DNA from: Mycobacteroides franklinii
GTDB lineage: Bacteria > Actinomycetota > Actinomycetes > Mycobacteriales > Mycobacteriaceae
DNA: 64,000 nucleotides
Direction: 5' to 3'
Assembly (NCBI RefSeq): GCF_002013895.1
Contig: NZ_MAFQ01000003.1
Coordinates: 310,001 to 374,000, forward strand
How positions within the stretch are numbered: the stretch's first letter is position 1; each line of letters begins with the position of its first letter. Shown one piece after another: positions 51,799-60,642 of this stretch. A program made the position numbers and the translations under genes. The notes under the pieces are model-generated. The model was not told where the DNA came from. It made no database searches and saw only the letters and a program-made list of their open reading frames with translations.

Positions 51799-53370
51799 TC
51801 AGACCGTGGCCTGCGAATGATCCACGACCGCACCACAGTCGGCATCAACACTGCGCTGCCCGTACGCATAGTCCTCGGCCGGGAAGTGTCTCGCCGCCCG
51901 GCGCGCCTGCAGGGTTGTCGTCGGGCGCAACAACGGAGCATCGTCATCGGCGTTCTTCCAGTAAGAACGCACTCCCCGGTTGAGCTCGGTGAAGTAGTAC
52001 TTCAAGTTCCTGCCGTTGCGCAACATGCTCTGGTGGAAGCGGTCCAGTGCTTCTTGCCGTACTTCCATGCGCGTGGCGCGCCGCTCATCCGCCAACGAGA
52101 TAGCGCGCACGATGTGCGTGACCGCAGTGTCGGCGAGCCCGTGCCATCCGCCGTTGCCGGTCCACGAGTACGGACCGACGATGATCCAGCGATTCGGGAA
52201 CCCCGTGATCGAGACACTTTCGTAGGCCTGCATGCCGTGGGTGTTGAAAAAGTCCCCGAGGTCACGTCCGCTGGCTCCGGTGACCCGCCCTCGCTTGTAG
52301 GAGGCGGGCTCTGAGAACAGCTCGAAACCCGTGGCAGTAATAAGGAAATCTGCCTCGTGAACTGTGCCGTCGGCGGTACGCACTCCCTCCGGCACCACTT
52401 CCTCGATGGGCGTGGTCACCAGGGAGCAGTGCGGCTTGTTGAAGACCCGTGGGAAGTCGGAGTTGAGGGTGGGCCGATTGCCGAACGGGCCGAAAGACGG
52501 GAGCAGCTCACGGGCCACCTCCGGATCGCGCACCACCGCACGCAAGTATGCGCCGTACAGTGCACGGCCCGCTCTATCGAAGGCCCGCATCAACGGTCGC
52601 ATGACGGCGCCGGGGGTGTGGATCATGAACCACAAGCCCAGGCTGCCGCCCACCAACGCGCCCCACTCGATCACCGAGAACAATCCCGGGATGCGCAGTG
52701 CCCATTGGGCTATCACGGGGATCCGGAAATCGGGTTTGGGGATGCAATACACGGGTGTGCGTTGGAACACCGTCAGCGATTGGGTGTCCTGCGCTATCGC
52801 GCCACACAACTGAACGCCGGTGGCCCCGGTGCCGATGACCGCCACTCGCTTGCCGCGCACGTCATGTTCCGGGAGCCACTGCACCGGCGTCACCCGAGTG
52901 CCTGCGAAGCTGTCCAGCCCCTCGATAGCGGGCTTCTTCGGGTCAAAGAACGGGCCGATCGCCGAAATCACGAACCGCGCGGTAATCACCGCACCATCCG
53001 CGAGATTCAGCCGCCAGCAATGGTTTTCCTCATCCCATTCCTCGTTGCGCACCTCGACACCGAACCGGAAGTGCGGCCGCAGACGGAAACTCTCGGCAAC
53101 CCGCTGGTGGTAGGCCTGCACCTCGGCGCCGGGAGCGAATACGCGGGACCACTGCGGGTTGCGCAAGAACGGGAACTGGTAGATCACCGACGGGATGTCC
53201 ACTGCGATACCCGGATACACGTTGTCACGCCAGGTGCCACCCAGGTCGGCAGCCCGATCGATGATCACGAAATCCTCGATACCCGCCTGCTGCAGACGCA
53301 CGCCGGCGCATAGACCGCCGATACCCGCGCCGATCACGACAACGTGGTGATCGGGAGTTGATCTGGTCAT
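51799..53370 (-). CDS. Flavin-containing (Baeyer-Villiger-type) monooxygenase 3
   Basis: 523 residues. FAD site GAGIGG at 14-19 and GGTW at 44-47; NADPH site GTGATG near 180-185; ATG-type motif ITATGFELFS. The Baeyer-Villiger fingerprint is degraded: Phe155-x-Gly...Thr161...Trp165-Leu (FAGTRVTPVQWL), so the key His is missing. The C-terminal part is specific to this copy (YYFTELNRGVRSYWKNADDD). It forms a pair with the following SRPBCC gene, mirroring FMO 1. About 242 non-coding bases precede it, with no copy of the shared 23-bp element. Confidence 0.92.
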   Translation of the reverse strand: MTRSTPDHHVVVIGAGIGGLCAGVRLQQAGIEDFVIIDRAADLGGTWRDNVYPGIAVDIPSVIYQFPFLRNPQWSRVFAPGAEVQAYHQRVAESFRLRPHFRFGVEVRNEEWDEENHCWRLNLADGAVITARFVISAIGPFFDPKKPAIEGLDSFAGTRVTPVQWLPEHDVRGKRVAVIGTGATGVQLCGAIAQDTQSLTVFQRTPVYCIPKPDFRIPVIAQWALRIPGLFSVIEWGALVGGSLGLWFMIHTPGAVMRPLMRAFDRAGRALYGAYLRAVVRDPEVARELLPSFGPFGNRPTLNSDFPRVFNKPHCSLVTTPIEEVVPEGVRTADGTVHEADFLITATGFELFSEPASYKRGRVTGASGRDLGDFFNTHGMQAYESVSITGFPNRWIIVGPYSWTGNGGWHGLADTAVTHIVRAISLADERRATRMEVRQEALDRFHQSMLRNGRNLKYYFTELNRGVRSYWKNADDDAPLLRPTTTLQARRAARHFPAEDYAYGQRSVDADCGAVVDHSQATV

Positions 53371-53612
53371 GGGAGCTCCTCATTCGAAGTACCGGAAGGA
53401 CAACTGGTTGATGTTTCAGGCGATGGCGGCAACCATCGGTGCATGGAGAAACCGGTAGTACGCCAACGGCGACCGAACGGAATCCTTACGGGAATCCGGG
53501 CGAGGATCACTCTGCCTCCCACGAGGCCAACCAGCTCGCTGCGGGGCGCCGCTTCGATACAAGTAGGCCCACCATTCAACGTATCGCCATCTTGCTTCTT
53601 CAGCATGTTCAG

Positions 53613-55163
53613 CTAGTTCGACTGCGCGGCAGTGGTTTCCGCCAGCCGCGGGCCATCACCCGGACCTGGTAGCCGATCAAAGCGGAAGTCGTCCAACGGG
53701 AAGCGTTTACTGGCTCGCGTCGACTGATACGCCGTGGTGGGACGCAAGAACGAAAAGTCGCCATGCCGGTCGATGTAGTAGGAGTTGGCGTTGACACACG
53801 CCCGACCGTGCATCAGCGTCGACTCCGCCTTGGGCGCGATGAATTCGAAGAATCTGTTGTTGGCTTCTTCGGTCACCGCGATGGCTGTGGCGCCCCGTCT
53901 GTGTGCCTCGGCGATGATCCGCACCGCGATACGCGTCGCGTTCTCCACCATGACGTGCCACGAGCTGCCGCTCCACGCGAACGGCCCGAACACCATGAAC
54001 GTGTTAGGTAGCTGGGGCATCGTGACACCCTCGTAGGCCCGGGCACGATTGTGTTCATAGTAGTCGGCGAGGTCGAATCCATTGCGTCCCTTGACGGGGC
54101 GGGCGCGATACACCTCGGGGCTTTGCGACATCTCGAACCCTGTCGCGAGCACCAGTACGTCGATGTCGCGACGCACACCGTTCTTCGTGACAATGCCCGT
54201 CGGGGTGATCTCGGCGATCGGATCGGTCACCAGATCCACATGCGGTTGGGTGAAGGTGCGGTAGTAGATGTTCGAGACGCTCGGGCGCTTGCACCCGAAT
54301 CCATACTCCGGTGTCAGTTTCCTGCGCAGCTCCCGGTCGCGGACCTGGCTGAAAAGGAATGCGCGGCATGCCCAATTCGGTATGAGCGTGATCGGAGCAA
54401 TCTGCTTGCCATACACGGTGATCGCCACCAGGCCAACCTCCACCGCCGCCGCCGCGATCCCCCGGATCAACGACTGCAAGCCGGGAACATACTGCAGCGC
54501 CCAGCGCGCGATGCGCGGTATCGGAAAATCGGGTTTGGCGAAGACCCAGATGGCACGGCGCTGATAAACGTCCAGGCGCGATGCCATCCGCGCCATTTGG
54601 GGAATGAGCTGCACCGACGTAGCACCCGTTCCGATCACGGCGATCCGCTTGCCCGCCAGATCGTAGCCATGATCCCAGTTCTGGGTCTGAATGACCTTGC
54701 CGCCAAACGATTCCAGGCCGGCAATATCGGGCACCTTCGGCTCGACGAAGGCACCGACTGCGGTGATAACGAACCGAGAGGTGATCACGCGGCCGTCGGC
54801 CAGACTCAAGAGCCACAGGTGGTTGTCCTCATCCCACACCCGTTCCATGACCTCATGACCCAACCGGAGGTGGTCGTTCAGCCGGTACTGATCCACCAAG
54901 CCGGCGATGTACTGCTGCACCTCGCGCCCCTTGGGGAAGGTGCGAGACCAATTGGGATTCTTCGCAAAGGAGAACTGATACACAATCCCGGGAACATCCA
55001 CGGCGACATCGGGGTAGTGGTTGTTGTACCAGGTGCCGCCGATTCCCGCGGAGCGCTCGAGGATGACGAAGTCGGTCAGGCCGGCACGCTTGAGTCCTAT
55101 GGCGGCGCCAAGTCCACCGATGCCCGCGCCGATAATGACGATCTCGTGTTCGGGGTTGCTCAT
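53613..55163 (-). CDS. Flavin-containing monooxygenase 4 (MymA-like)
   Basis: 516 residues. FAD site GAGIGG at 12-17 and GGTW at 42-45; NADPH site GTGATS near 178-183; ATG-type motif [14 protein letters not shown]. The fingerprint is FGGKVIQTQNWD, with Gln159 in place of His. It is followed nowhere by SRPBCC; instead it is the third gene of a lipase-SDR-FMO set, the same gene types as M. tuberculosis mymA (Rv3083) with lipR (Rv3084) and an SDR (Rv3085), though the order differs. Its ATG overlaps the SDR stop by four bases. Confidence 0.92.
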   Translation of the reverse strand: MSNPEHEIVIIGAGIGGLGAAIGLKRAGLTDFVILERSAGIGGTWYNNHYPDVAVDVPGIVYQFSFAKNPNWSRTFPKGREVQQYIAGLVDQYRLNDHLRLGHEVMERVWDEDNHLWLLSLADGRVITSRFVITAVGAFVEPKVPDIAGLESFGGKVIQTQNWDHGYDLAGKRIAVIGTGATSVQLIPQMARMASRLDVYQRRAIWVFAKPDFPIPRIARWALQYVPGLQSLIRGIAAAAVEVGLVAITVYGKQIAPITLIPNWACRAFLFSQVRDRELRRKLTPEYGFGCKRPSVSNIYYRTFTQPHVDLVTDPIAEITPTGIVTKNGVRRDIDVLVLATGFEMSQSPEVYRARPVKGRNGFDLADYYEHNRARAYEGVTMPQLPNTFMVFGPFAWSGSSWHVMVENATRIAVRIIAEAHRRGATAIAVTEEANNRFFEFIAPKAESTLMHGRACVNANSYYIDRHGDFSFLRPTTAYQSTRASKRFPLDDFRFDRLPGPGDGPRLAETTAAQSN

Positions 55164-56017
55164 AGGGCCGCCCCGGCCTGCCGGTTGATGCGGCCGTCGT
55201 ACTCACTGCGGGCTCGCCGATCCACCGGTCCAACGGTTCTGTCGGCGTTCACAACTCGCCTGCCCAGCAGCCATAACCACTCGGGAACCAGGTGCTGCAG
55301 CCGAAGCGCTAGGACCGTACCCCTCGGGGAACCGACCACTGCAGGCCGGTTGCGCACGGTCCTGACCGCGTCGCGCGCCACCCAGCCGGGCGGAATGATC
55401 CCCAGCTTCTCCCACCATGTGAAGGGGATCCCGTCCACGAGCTGGGTGCGAACAGCCGATGGCATCACCGTCGAGATGGTCACGCCAGTGCCGGCGAGCT
55501 CCTCGCGGGCGCTGCGGGCGAATCCGGTGGCGGCGTGCTTCGACGCGACGTAGCTCGCCAGTCCGGGCGAGTGAATAGCGCCCGCCGCCGACGTCACGTT
55601 GATGAAATGCCCTCTGCCCCGGCCGATCATCCGTGGCGCCAGCACCTGGAAGGAGATGTAGTGGCTCCAGAAGTTGACGCGCATCGTAGCCTCCGCCACC
55701 CCGCGGGACTCTTCCAGCAGCGGGCCCACGGGCATGATCCCGGCATTGTTCACCACGATGTCGATGGGTCCGATGGAGTCCTCGATCTCGTCCACCACCC
55801 GCAGGTACTCGTCGAATTCGGTCACGTCCAGCACGAAACCTCGCGCACCCGAACCGACCTCACGTGCCGCGTCGGTGGCGGCAGCTTCGTCGAGGTCGGC
55901 GATGACCACTCGTGCACCCATGCCCGCCAATCGGTGGGCGATGGCCAGGCCGATTCCGCGGGCTCCACCCGTGACCAACGCGACGGCACCATCCATCTGA
56001 ATCTCGGTGAACTTCAT
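55160..56017 (-). CDS. Short-chain dehydrogenase/reductase of the mymA-like set
   Basis: 285-residue classical SDR. It starts KFTEIQMDGAVALVTGGARG, with the cofactor glycines TGGARGIG near 15-22 and IADLDEAA after strand 2. NNAGIMPVG, a catalytic Ser in NVTSAAGAI and Tyr-Val-Ala-Ser-Lys (YVASKHAATG) complete the active site. The C terminus has a basic, hydrophobic extension, as in Rv3085. The ATG at 56017 overlaps the stop of the upstream lipase gene (ATGA), and its own stop overlaps the FMO 4 start, so all three are coupled. Confidence 0.92.
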   Translation of the reverse strand: MKFTEIQMDGAVALVTGGARGIGLAIAHRLAGMGARVVIADLDEAAATDAAREVGSGARGFVLDVTEFDEYLRVVDEIEDSIGPIDIVVNNAGIMPVGPLLEESRGVAEATMRVNFWSHYISFQVLAPRMIGRGRGHFINVTSAAGAIHSPGLASYVASKHAATGFARSAREELAGTGVTISTVMPSAVRTQLVDGIPFTWWEKLGIIPPGWVARDAVRTVRNRPAVVGSPRGTVLALRLQHLVPEWLWLLGRRVVNADRTVGPVDRRARSEYDGRINRQAGAAL

Positions 56018-57015
56018 GCCGCCTGCCGTCCCACATGAGCCTTGACGAATGCCGAGATCTCCGCGACAGCGGCCCTCGCATCGGCGAGTACATCCGCGGC
56101 GATCTGGAAAACGTGCACCTGATTCCTCCATATCTGTAGTTCGACGGGTACACCCGCCTCGGCCATCCGAGTGGCGGCGAATTCGCTATCGGGGCGCAGG
56201 ATCTCGTCGCTGCCCACCTGAAAAAGTGTCGGCGGCAGGCACTCCAACGTGGGAAGGCAACCTTCGACGAAGCTGTCGAGAACCTCAAGCCCTGCGGTGG
56301 TCGTCTCGGCGGACAACATGAGGCGTTCCATGGCGATCAGTGCCGCTTCCGGGAACAGTGGGTCGTTGGATTGCGTGGCCAGGACCAGCTTGCCCGCCGG
56401 GTCACGTTGAACCAGTGGGGATATGCACACCAGCGCACCCGGCGAGCCGTAGCCGCGACGCTGTGCGATCAGGCTCGTGACCAGGCCCAGGAAGCCGCCG
56501 GCGGAATCTCCGGCGATGGCGATCTCCGAGGGCTGATAACCCATCTCGATGAGCTGCCGAAATCCGTCGAGGGCGTCCTCGACGGCTGCGGAGACAGGGT
56601 GCTCGGGCAACTTGCGGTAGTTGACGGCAAGGGACGTGACGCCGGCACCCGTGACGATGCGCGAGACCAGCCTGCGGTGCGAGTTCAGGCCGCCGACGAC
56701 AAACGCGCCGCCGTGCAGGTACAGCAGCGCGCCATACGACGGGCCATCGCCGCATGACATGAGTTCCGCCTCGCAATGGGCAAGCCGCACCGGGGTACGG
56801 TGCACTCCCCGCACCGGCCTCAGCACGACGGCTGCCAGGTCAACGACTCGGTACGGCCATGGCAGATGAGGGAAACGCGCCCACAGCGCAATCACCGGGT
56901 AGGCGACGGCACGGATGGCCCATCGCCCCAATCGCAAGAGAACCGTCAGCGAGCCCCGTTCGGAGCGCACGAGCTCCACGCGTTCGGGATGCAGCGGCAC
57001 CACGTTGGCCGTCAT
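56014..57015 (-). CDS. Alpha/beta hydrolase, hormone-sensitive lipase family (LipR/LipN type)
   Basis: 333-residue esterase. The oxyanion motif is YLHGGAFVVGG, the nucleophile serine lies in IAGDSAGGFLG, and the acidic residue and His are expected in SDEILRPDS and NQVHVFQIA. Such enzymes hydrolyse short to medium acyl esters and could cut the ester made by a Baeyer-Villiger enzyme. It starts with an ATG at 57015, 36 bases downstream of the second copy of the shared 23-bp element. First gene of the mymA-like trio. Confidence 0.92.
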   Translation of the reverse strand: MTANVVPLHPERVELVRSERGSLTVLLRLGRWAIRAVAYPVIALWARFPHLPWPYRVVDLAAVVLRPVRGVHRTPVRLAHCEAELMSCGDGPSYGALLYLHGGAFVVGGLNSHRRLVSRIVTGAGVTSLAVNYRKLPEHPVSAAVEDALDGFRQLIEMGYQPSEIAIAGDSAGGFLGLVTSLIAQRRGYGSPGALVCISPLVQRDPAGKLVLATQSNDPLFPEAALIAMERLMLSAETTTAGLEVLDSFVEGCLPTLECLPPTLFQVGSDEILRPDSEFAATRMAEAGVPVELQIWRNQVHVFQIAADVLADARAAVAEISAFVKAHVGRQAA

Positions 57016-57050
57016 CGGCGCTCCTCGATGGTTTCGAAAACAAACAGGTG

Positions 57051-57095
57051 TTTAACAGACTGACATGCCATTCATAAAAATACAAGATGGCATTC
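57051..57095 (-). promoter_or_regulatory. Shared upstream element of FMO operons, copy 2
   Basis: The 23-mer at 57051-57073 is identical at 21 of 23 positions to that at 30879-30901. A second half (GGCATTC, ending at 57095) follows with a 22-base period, against 19 in copy 1, with an AT-rich spacer in both. It lies 36 bases upstream of the lipase start. It is likely the binding site of a regulator that controls both operons, or part of a conserved promoter. Confidence 0.6.
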
Positions 57096-57116
57096 CCGCC
57101 ACCACCGAGGCGGCTG

Positions 57117-58466
57117 TTATTGCTGTTGAGACCAGATTTCGATGCCCTCACCCATGGGTGTGGCGGCATCGGCGAGGCCGAGGTACTCGCGCGCAATCGC
57201 CGACCAGGGCGCCTCGGCGCCGAGCTTGCCGAGCAGTGCCGCCACGCACATCTCCGTGCGCCGCGCCATCGCGTGCGTCTCCACCAACCGCTGGTGGCGG
57301 ATGCCGTCGTAGAACTTGGACGAGGGCAGCACCGCGTCGGCGACCGAGCGACGGGCGATATCCGGGGTCATCCGCAGGCTCCCGTCCCCGAGATGCCAGC
57401 TACTGACCGCGCGGATGTACTCGGTGGCAGCGCTTCGTTCCATGGCCGCCGGGTCAGCCAGGAATCCCGCAGCCACAGCGAGTTCGAACGCCTCATCGTC
57501 ATCTCCGGTGAGCAGCGCCCGGAACACCTTGCGCTGAACCTCGGCGTCCTCGGGGTCCATATCCATGCACAGCCCGAAGTCCACGAAACCGACCCGGCCG
57601 TCGGGAAGCAGCATGATGTTGCCGGGATGCGGGTCGGCACAAAAGAATCCCGTCCGGTACATCTCACCGCAGTAGAAGCGGTAGATCGCCTCCCCCACTC
57701 GGTCCCGCACCGGCTGATCCTCGCCGCCGAGACTGTCGAAGGGCGCACCGTCGAGGTACTCGGTCACCAGGACCTGTTCGGTGCACAGTTCTGCAATCGG
57801 TTCCGGGATACGCCATGCGGGGTGCCCGCGAAATGCGTCGAAAATCCGCTGATGATGCGCCAGTTCGGTGCGATAGTCGACTTCCTTGATCATCTGCCGC
57901 TGCACCTCCGCCACAATGGCCTGAGTGTTGCTCGCCGGCATCTTCTTGGCTGCCAGCTTGGTGACCAGTTGCAGATTCTTCAGATCCGCGCGGACCTTGG
58001 ACGCGATATCCGGGTACTGGATCTTGATCGCGACTGTCCGCCCGTCGTCAAGACGGCCGCGGTACACCTGCCCGATCGAGGCCGAGGCGATGGCGCCTGC
58101 ATCGACGCTCACGATCCTGGCCCGCAGATTGCCCAACGCACGCTCCAGCGCCGTGTGCATCGTCGCGTCGGGAACCCTTGGCGCATTGTCGAATAGCGGC
58201 GCGAGCCGGGCGGTGAACTCATCCCTGGCCGATGCGGAGGTGATGCCCACATCCACCACCGACAGCAGCTGCCCCAGTTTCTGTGCGGCACCCTTCATCG
58301 AGCCCGCGACGGCCACAAGGTCGTCGGCGAACCGCAAGATATCGGCGTCGCGCCGGGCGGCCACATCCGCGGCGACCGGCTTGATCGCCGTCGTTATCGC
58401 CGAGCGAACGGCATGGCCGGCAACAACCTTCCCCAGCGCCGCCGCCCTCTTCGCGCGCAGCGGCAC
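57117..58466 (-). CDS. AarF/ABC1/UbiB-family atypical kinase
   Basis: 449-residue protein-kinase-like protein. The KxGQ signature region is MKGAAQKLGQLLS (Lys58 to Gln66). The Ala-rich nucleotide loop is ASASIGQVYRG, the ATP-binding Lys is Lys148 (VAIKIQYP). The catalytic part has FFCADPHPGNIMLLPDG and GFVDFGLC. Family members support quinone or isoprenoid-lipid metabolism by an ATPase activity on membranes. No membrane helix is obvious. It lies 73 bases after the double TetR gene and 101 bases before the mymA-like trio, on the same strand. Confidence 0.92.
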   Translation of the reverse strand: MPLRAKRAAALGKVVAGHAVRSAITTAIKPVAADVAARRDADILRFADDLVAVAGSMKGAAQKLGQLLSVVDVGITSASARDEFTARLAPLFDNAPRVPDATMHTALERALGNLRARIVSVDAGAIASASIGQVYRGRLDDGRTVAIKIQYPDIASKVRADLKNLQLVTKLAAKKMPASNTQAIVAEVQRQMIKEVDYRTELAHHQRIFDAFRGHPAWRIPEPIAELCTEQVLVTEYLDGAPFDSLGGEDQPVRDRVGEAIYRFYCGEMYRTGFFCADPHPGNIMLLPDGRVGFVDFGLCMDMDPEDAEVQRKVFRALLTGDDDEAFELAVAAGFLADPAAMERSAATEYIRAVSSWHLGDGSLRMTPDIARRSVADAVLPSSKFYDGIRHQRLVETHAMARRTEMCVAALLGKLGAEAPWSAIAREYLGLADAATPMGEGIEIWSQQQ

Positions 58467-58539
58467 GCCCGTTCGAGTCTCGTTGACTTCGTTGTCAACT
58501 GGTTCGCCGATGGGTGTGCTCCTTCGTTCCCGTGCCGAC

Positions 58540-59868
58540 CTATGGCGCTGGATTCAGACCATAGAGCAAAAACTGCGTGATGGCTTGCGCATACTCGTCG
58601 ACGTGGTCTGTCCGGCCGTTGTCATCGACAATCAGGGTGACGGCACCCACCAACAGCGACACGAAGGCCTGCCCCAGGAACTCGGTGTCCATCGACGGGT
58701 TGATGCGGTCCGCGCCGATCATCGAGAACACCGACTGCTCGCTGCGCACCGAGGCAAAGCGGAAGAACTGGATAATGGACTGAAGCGCTTCCGAGTCCAC
58801 TCCGGCGGCCTCGGTACACACGAAGATCAACGCGGGCAACCGACCGGCCACCGCCTCCAATGCATTCCTAAATCCTTGTGCAAGAGCGTGTTCGATATCG
58901 CGGCGGGCATCGAGTCGGGCAACCGTCCTGGACAGGGCCGGTTCCATCGCCGAGAATTCGCGGACCATCAGCGCATCGAGCAAGTCGCGCTTGTTTTGGT
59001 AGTAGTTGTAGAACGTGCCGTGGCTGACCCCGAGTCTTTCCACGATCTCATTCACCCCGACGGCGTGATAGCCGTCGGACAGGAAGCATTCGAGCGCGGC
59101 ATCGAGAAGCTCATTGCGCCGGTCGGCCGCGACAGGCAACGGAACATGTCCGGAGTCAACGGCTTCCGCCGACCCGTGTCCCTCCCCCAGTTCCAGGCTC
59201 ACACCGTCGCGCAGGATGCCCTTCTCCGCGATCAGCGACGCGGTGCTCACGAAACGTTCCCGGGTACCGGGGTTGTCGTGCCGGCTTTGGGCGAGTAGGA
59301 AACCCGGCAGGACCAGTGCCGGCAGCAGCCGCGCCAGCACGGTGTGGTTCTGGGCATCCTCCGGGAGCCAGCCGGCCCGGCTACCGGACTCCAAGCCCCG
59401 CTGCACGTACGAGTCGAGCATCCCCTGGATGCCGACGACTCGCTGCTTGAGCTCCTTGTCGGCCGCGGCCGACTGCACCGTCAGGAGTTTCAGCAGCGCG
59501 GGTTCCCGGTCAACCAGTGCGTAGAGGCGGCGGCCGCCCTCCATGATGATGTCGTTGCGTTCCTCGATACCCGCCGTGCCGCCGACGACGTCGAAGAAAT
59601 CATCGAGTGCCAGGGTGTCGATGAGCCGTTCCACGCCATAGTCGAAAACCAGGTCGAGGACCTCGCGCTTGCTGTCGACATACCGATAGACGGTGCCCTG
59701 CCCCATACCCGCGCGGGTCGCGATATCGGACATGCTGGTCTGCTCGTAGCCGTTTTCGGTGAAGGCCGCGAAAGCCGCGTCCACGATCTGCTGACGCCGC
59801 TTGTCGGCAAGTCCGGACACCGGGGGCCGTCCTCGGCGAGGGGGCTCCTGCGGCACTAGCTGCTCCAT
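58540..59868 (-). CDS. Double TetR-family regulator (two TetR units in one chain)
   Basis: 442 residues holding two complete TetR modules. Helix-turn-helix 1 covers about 25-70 (TSMSDIATRAGMGQGTVYRY, then VDSKREVLDLVF). Helix-turn-helix 2 covers about 250-300 (VGVNEIVERLGVSHGTFYNY, then YQNKRDLLDALMV). Each is followed by a helical ligand domain. The layout is that of Mce3R, a double TetR repressor of lipid-metabolism genes in M. tuberculosis. A single chain could bind asymmetric operators as a pseudo-dimer. It is the first gene of a same-strand run through AarF to the mymA-like trio, so it may control these. Confidence 0.9.
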   Translation of the reverse strand: MEQLVPQEPPRRGRPPVSGLADKRRQQIVDAAFAAFTENGYEQTSMSDIATRAGMGQGTVYRYVDSKREVLDLVFDYGVERLIDTLALDDFFDVVGGTAGIEERNDIIMEGGRRLYALVDREPALLKLLTVQSAAADKELKQRVVGIQGMLDSYVQRGLESGSRAGWLPEDAQNHTVLARLLPALVLPGFLLAQSRHDNPGTRERFVSTASLIAEKGILRDGVSLELGEGHGSAEAVDSGHVPLPVAADRRNELLDAALECFLSDGYHAVGVNEIVERLGVSHGTFYNYYQNKRDLLDALMVREFSAMEPALSRTVARLDARRDIEHALAQGFRNALEAVAGRLPALIFVCTEAAGVDSEALQSIIQFFRFASVRSEQSVFSMIGADRINPSMDTEFLGQAFVSLLVGAVTLIVDDNGRTDHVDEYAQAITQFLLYGLNPAP

Positions 59869-59955
59869 CGACGTGTCCGACCTAACCAGGGCGCACAGAT
59901 CTGAGCGCCTCGTTGCCGTCCGAGTCTAAACGCCTCCGGGTCAGACCCGGCGAAC

Positions 59956-60642
59956 TCAGCCTTCGAGTTTGTAGCCCAATCCGCGCACCGTGACCAGGTG
60001 CACCGGATTGGCCGGATCAGCCTCGATCTTGGACCGCAGCCGCTTGACGTGCACGTCGAGGGTCTTGGTGTCGCCCACATAGTCCGCGCCCCAGACCCGA
60101 TCAATCAGCTGACCGCGGGTGAGCACCCGGCCACTGTTGCGGATCAGGTATTCCAGCAAGTCGAATTCCTTGAGCGGCAGGGTGATCGCTTCCCCATTCA
60201 CCGAGACGGTGTGCCGGTCGACATCCATGCGCACCGGCCCGGCCTCCAGCACCCCGTCACCGGAGGCGGTCTCTTCGGAGTCCGAGCCGCGACGCAGCAC
60301 CGCGCGAATGCGGGCGATGAGCTCACGTGCCGAGTACGGCTTGGTCACGTAATCGTCGGCGCCCAGCTCCAGCCCGACGACCTTGTCGATCTCGCTGTCG
60401 CGTGCGGTCACCATGATCACCGGGACGCTGGACTTGGCACGCAGTTGCTTGCACACATCGGTGCCGCTCATCCCCGGCAGCATGAGGTCCAGCAGCACGA
60501 TATCGGCGCCGGCGCGCTCGAATTCGGCGAGCGCGGAGGGACCGTCGTTCACGATGGTCGCCTCGAAACCCTCCTTACGCAGCAGGAAGGCCAGTGGATC
60601 GGCCAGCGAGTCTTCGTCCTCAACAATCAAGACACTGGTCAT
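59956..60642 (-). CDS. regX3: RegX3, OmpR/PhoB-family response regulator
   Basis: 228 residues. The receiver domain (1-120) has the acidic pocket EDED at 8-11, phospho-acceptor Asp52 ([11 protein letters not shown]), Thr near 79 (VTARDSEID) and Lys in [11 protein letters not shown]. The C-terminal winged helix (about 130-228) ends [15 protein letters not shown]. RegX3 is phosphorylated by SenX3 under phosphate limitation and activates phosphate uptake and ESX-5-related genes in mycobacteria. Its ATG overlaps the senX3 TGA by four bases. Confidence 0.97.
   Translation of the reverse strand: MTSVLIVEDEDSLADPLAFLLRKEGFEATIVNDGPSALAEFERAGADIVLLDLMLPGMSGTDVCKQLRAKSSVPVIMVTARDSEIDKVVGLELGADDYVTKPYSARELIARIRAVLRRGSDSEETASGDGVLEAGPVRMDVDRHTVSVNGEAITLPLKEFDLLEYLIRNSGRVLTRGQLIDRVWGADYVGDTKTLDVHVKRLRSKIEADPANPVHLVTVRGLGYKLEG

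Noticed and set aside
54051..55553. 500-codon open frame on the + strand across FMO 4 and the SDR
   Set aside because: It is antisense to two genes with clear flavin and Rossmann motifs; its product is rich in His, Arg and Pro with no family features, typical of high-GC antisense frames.
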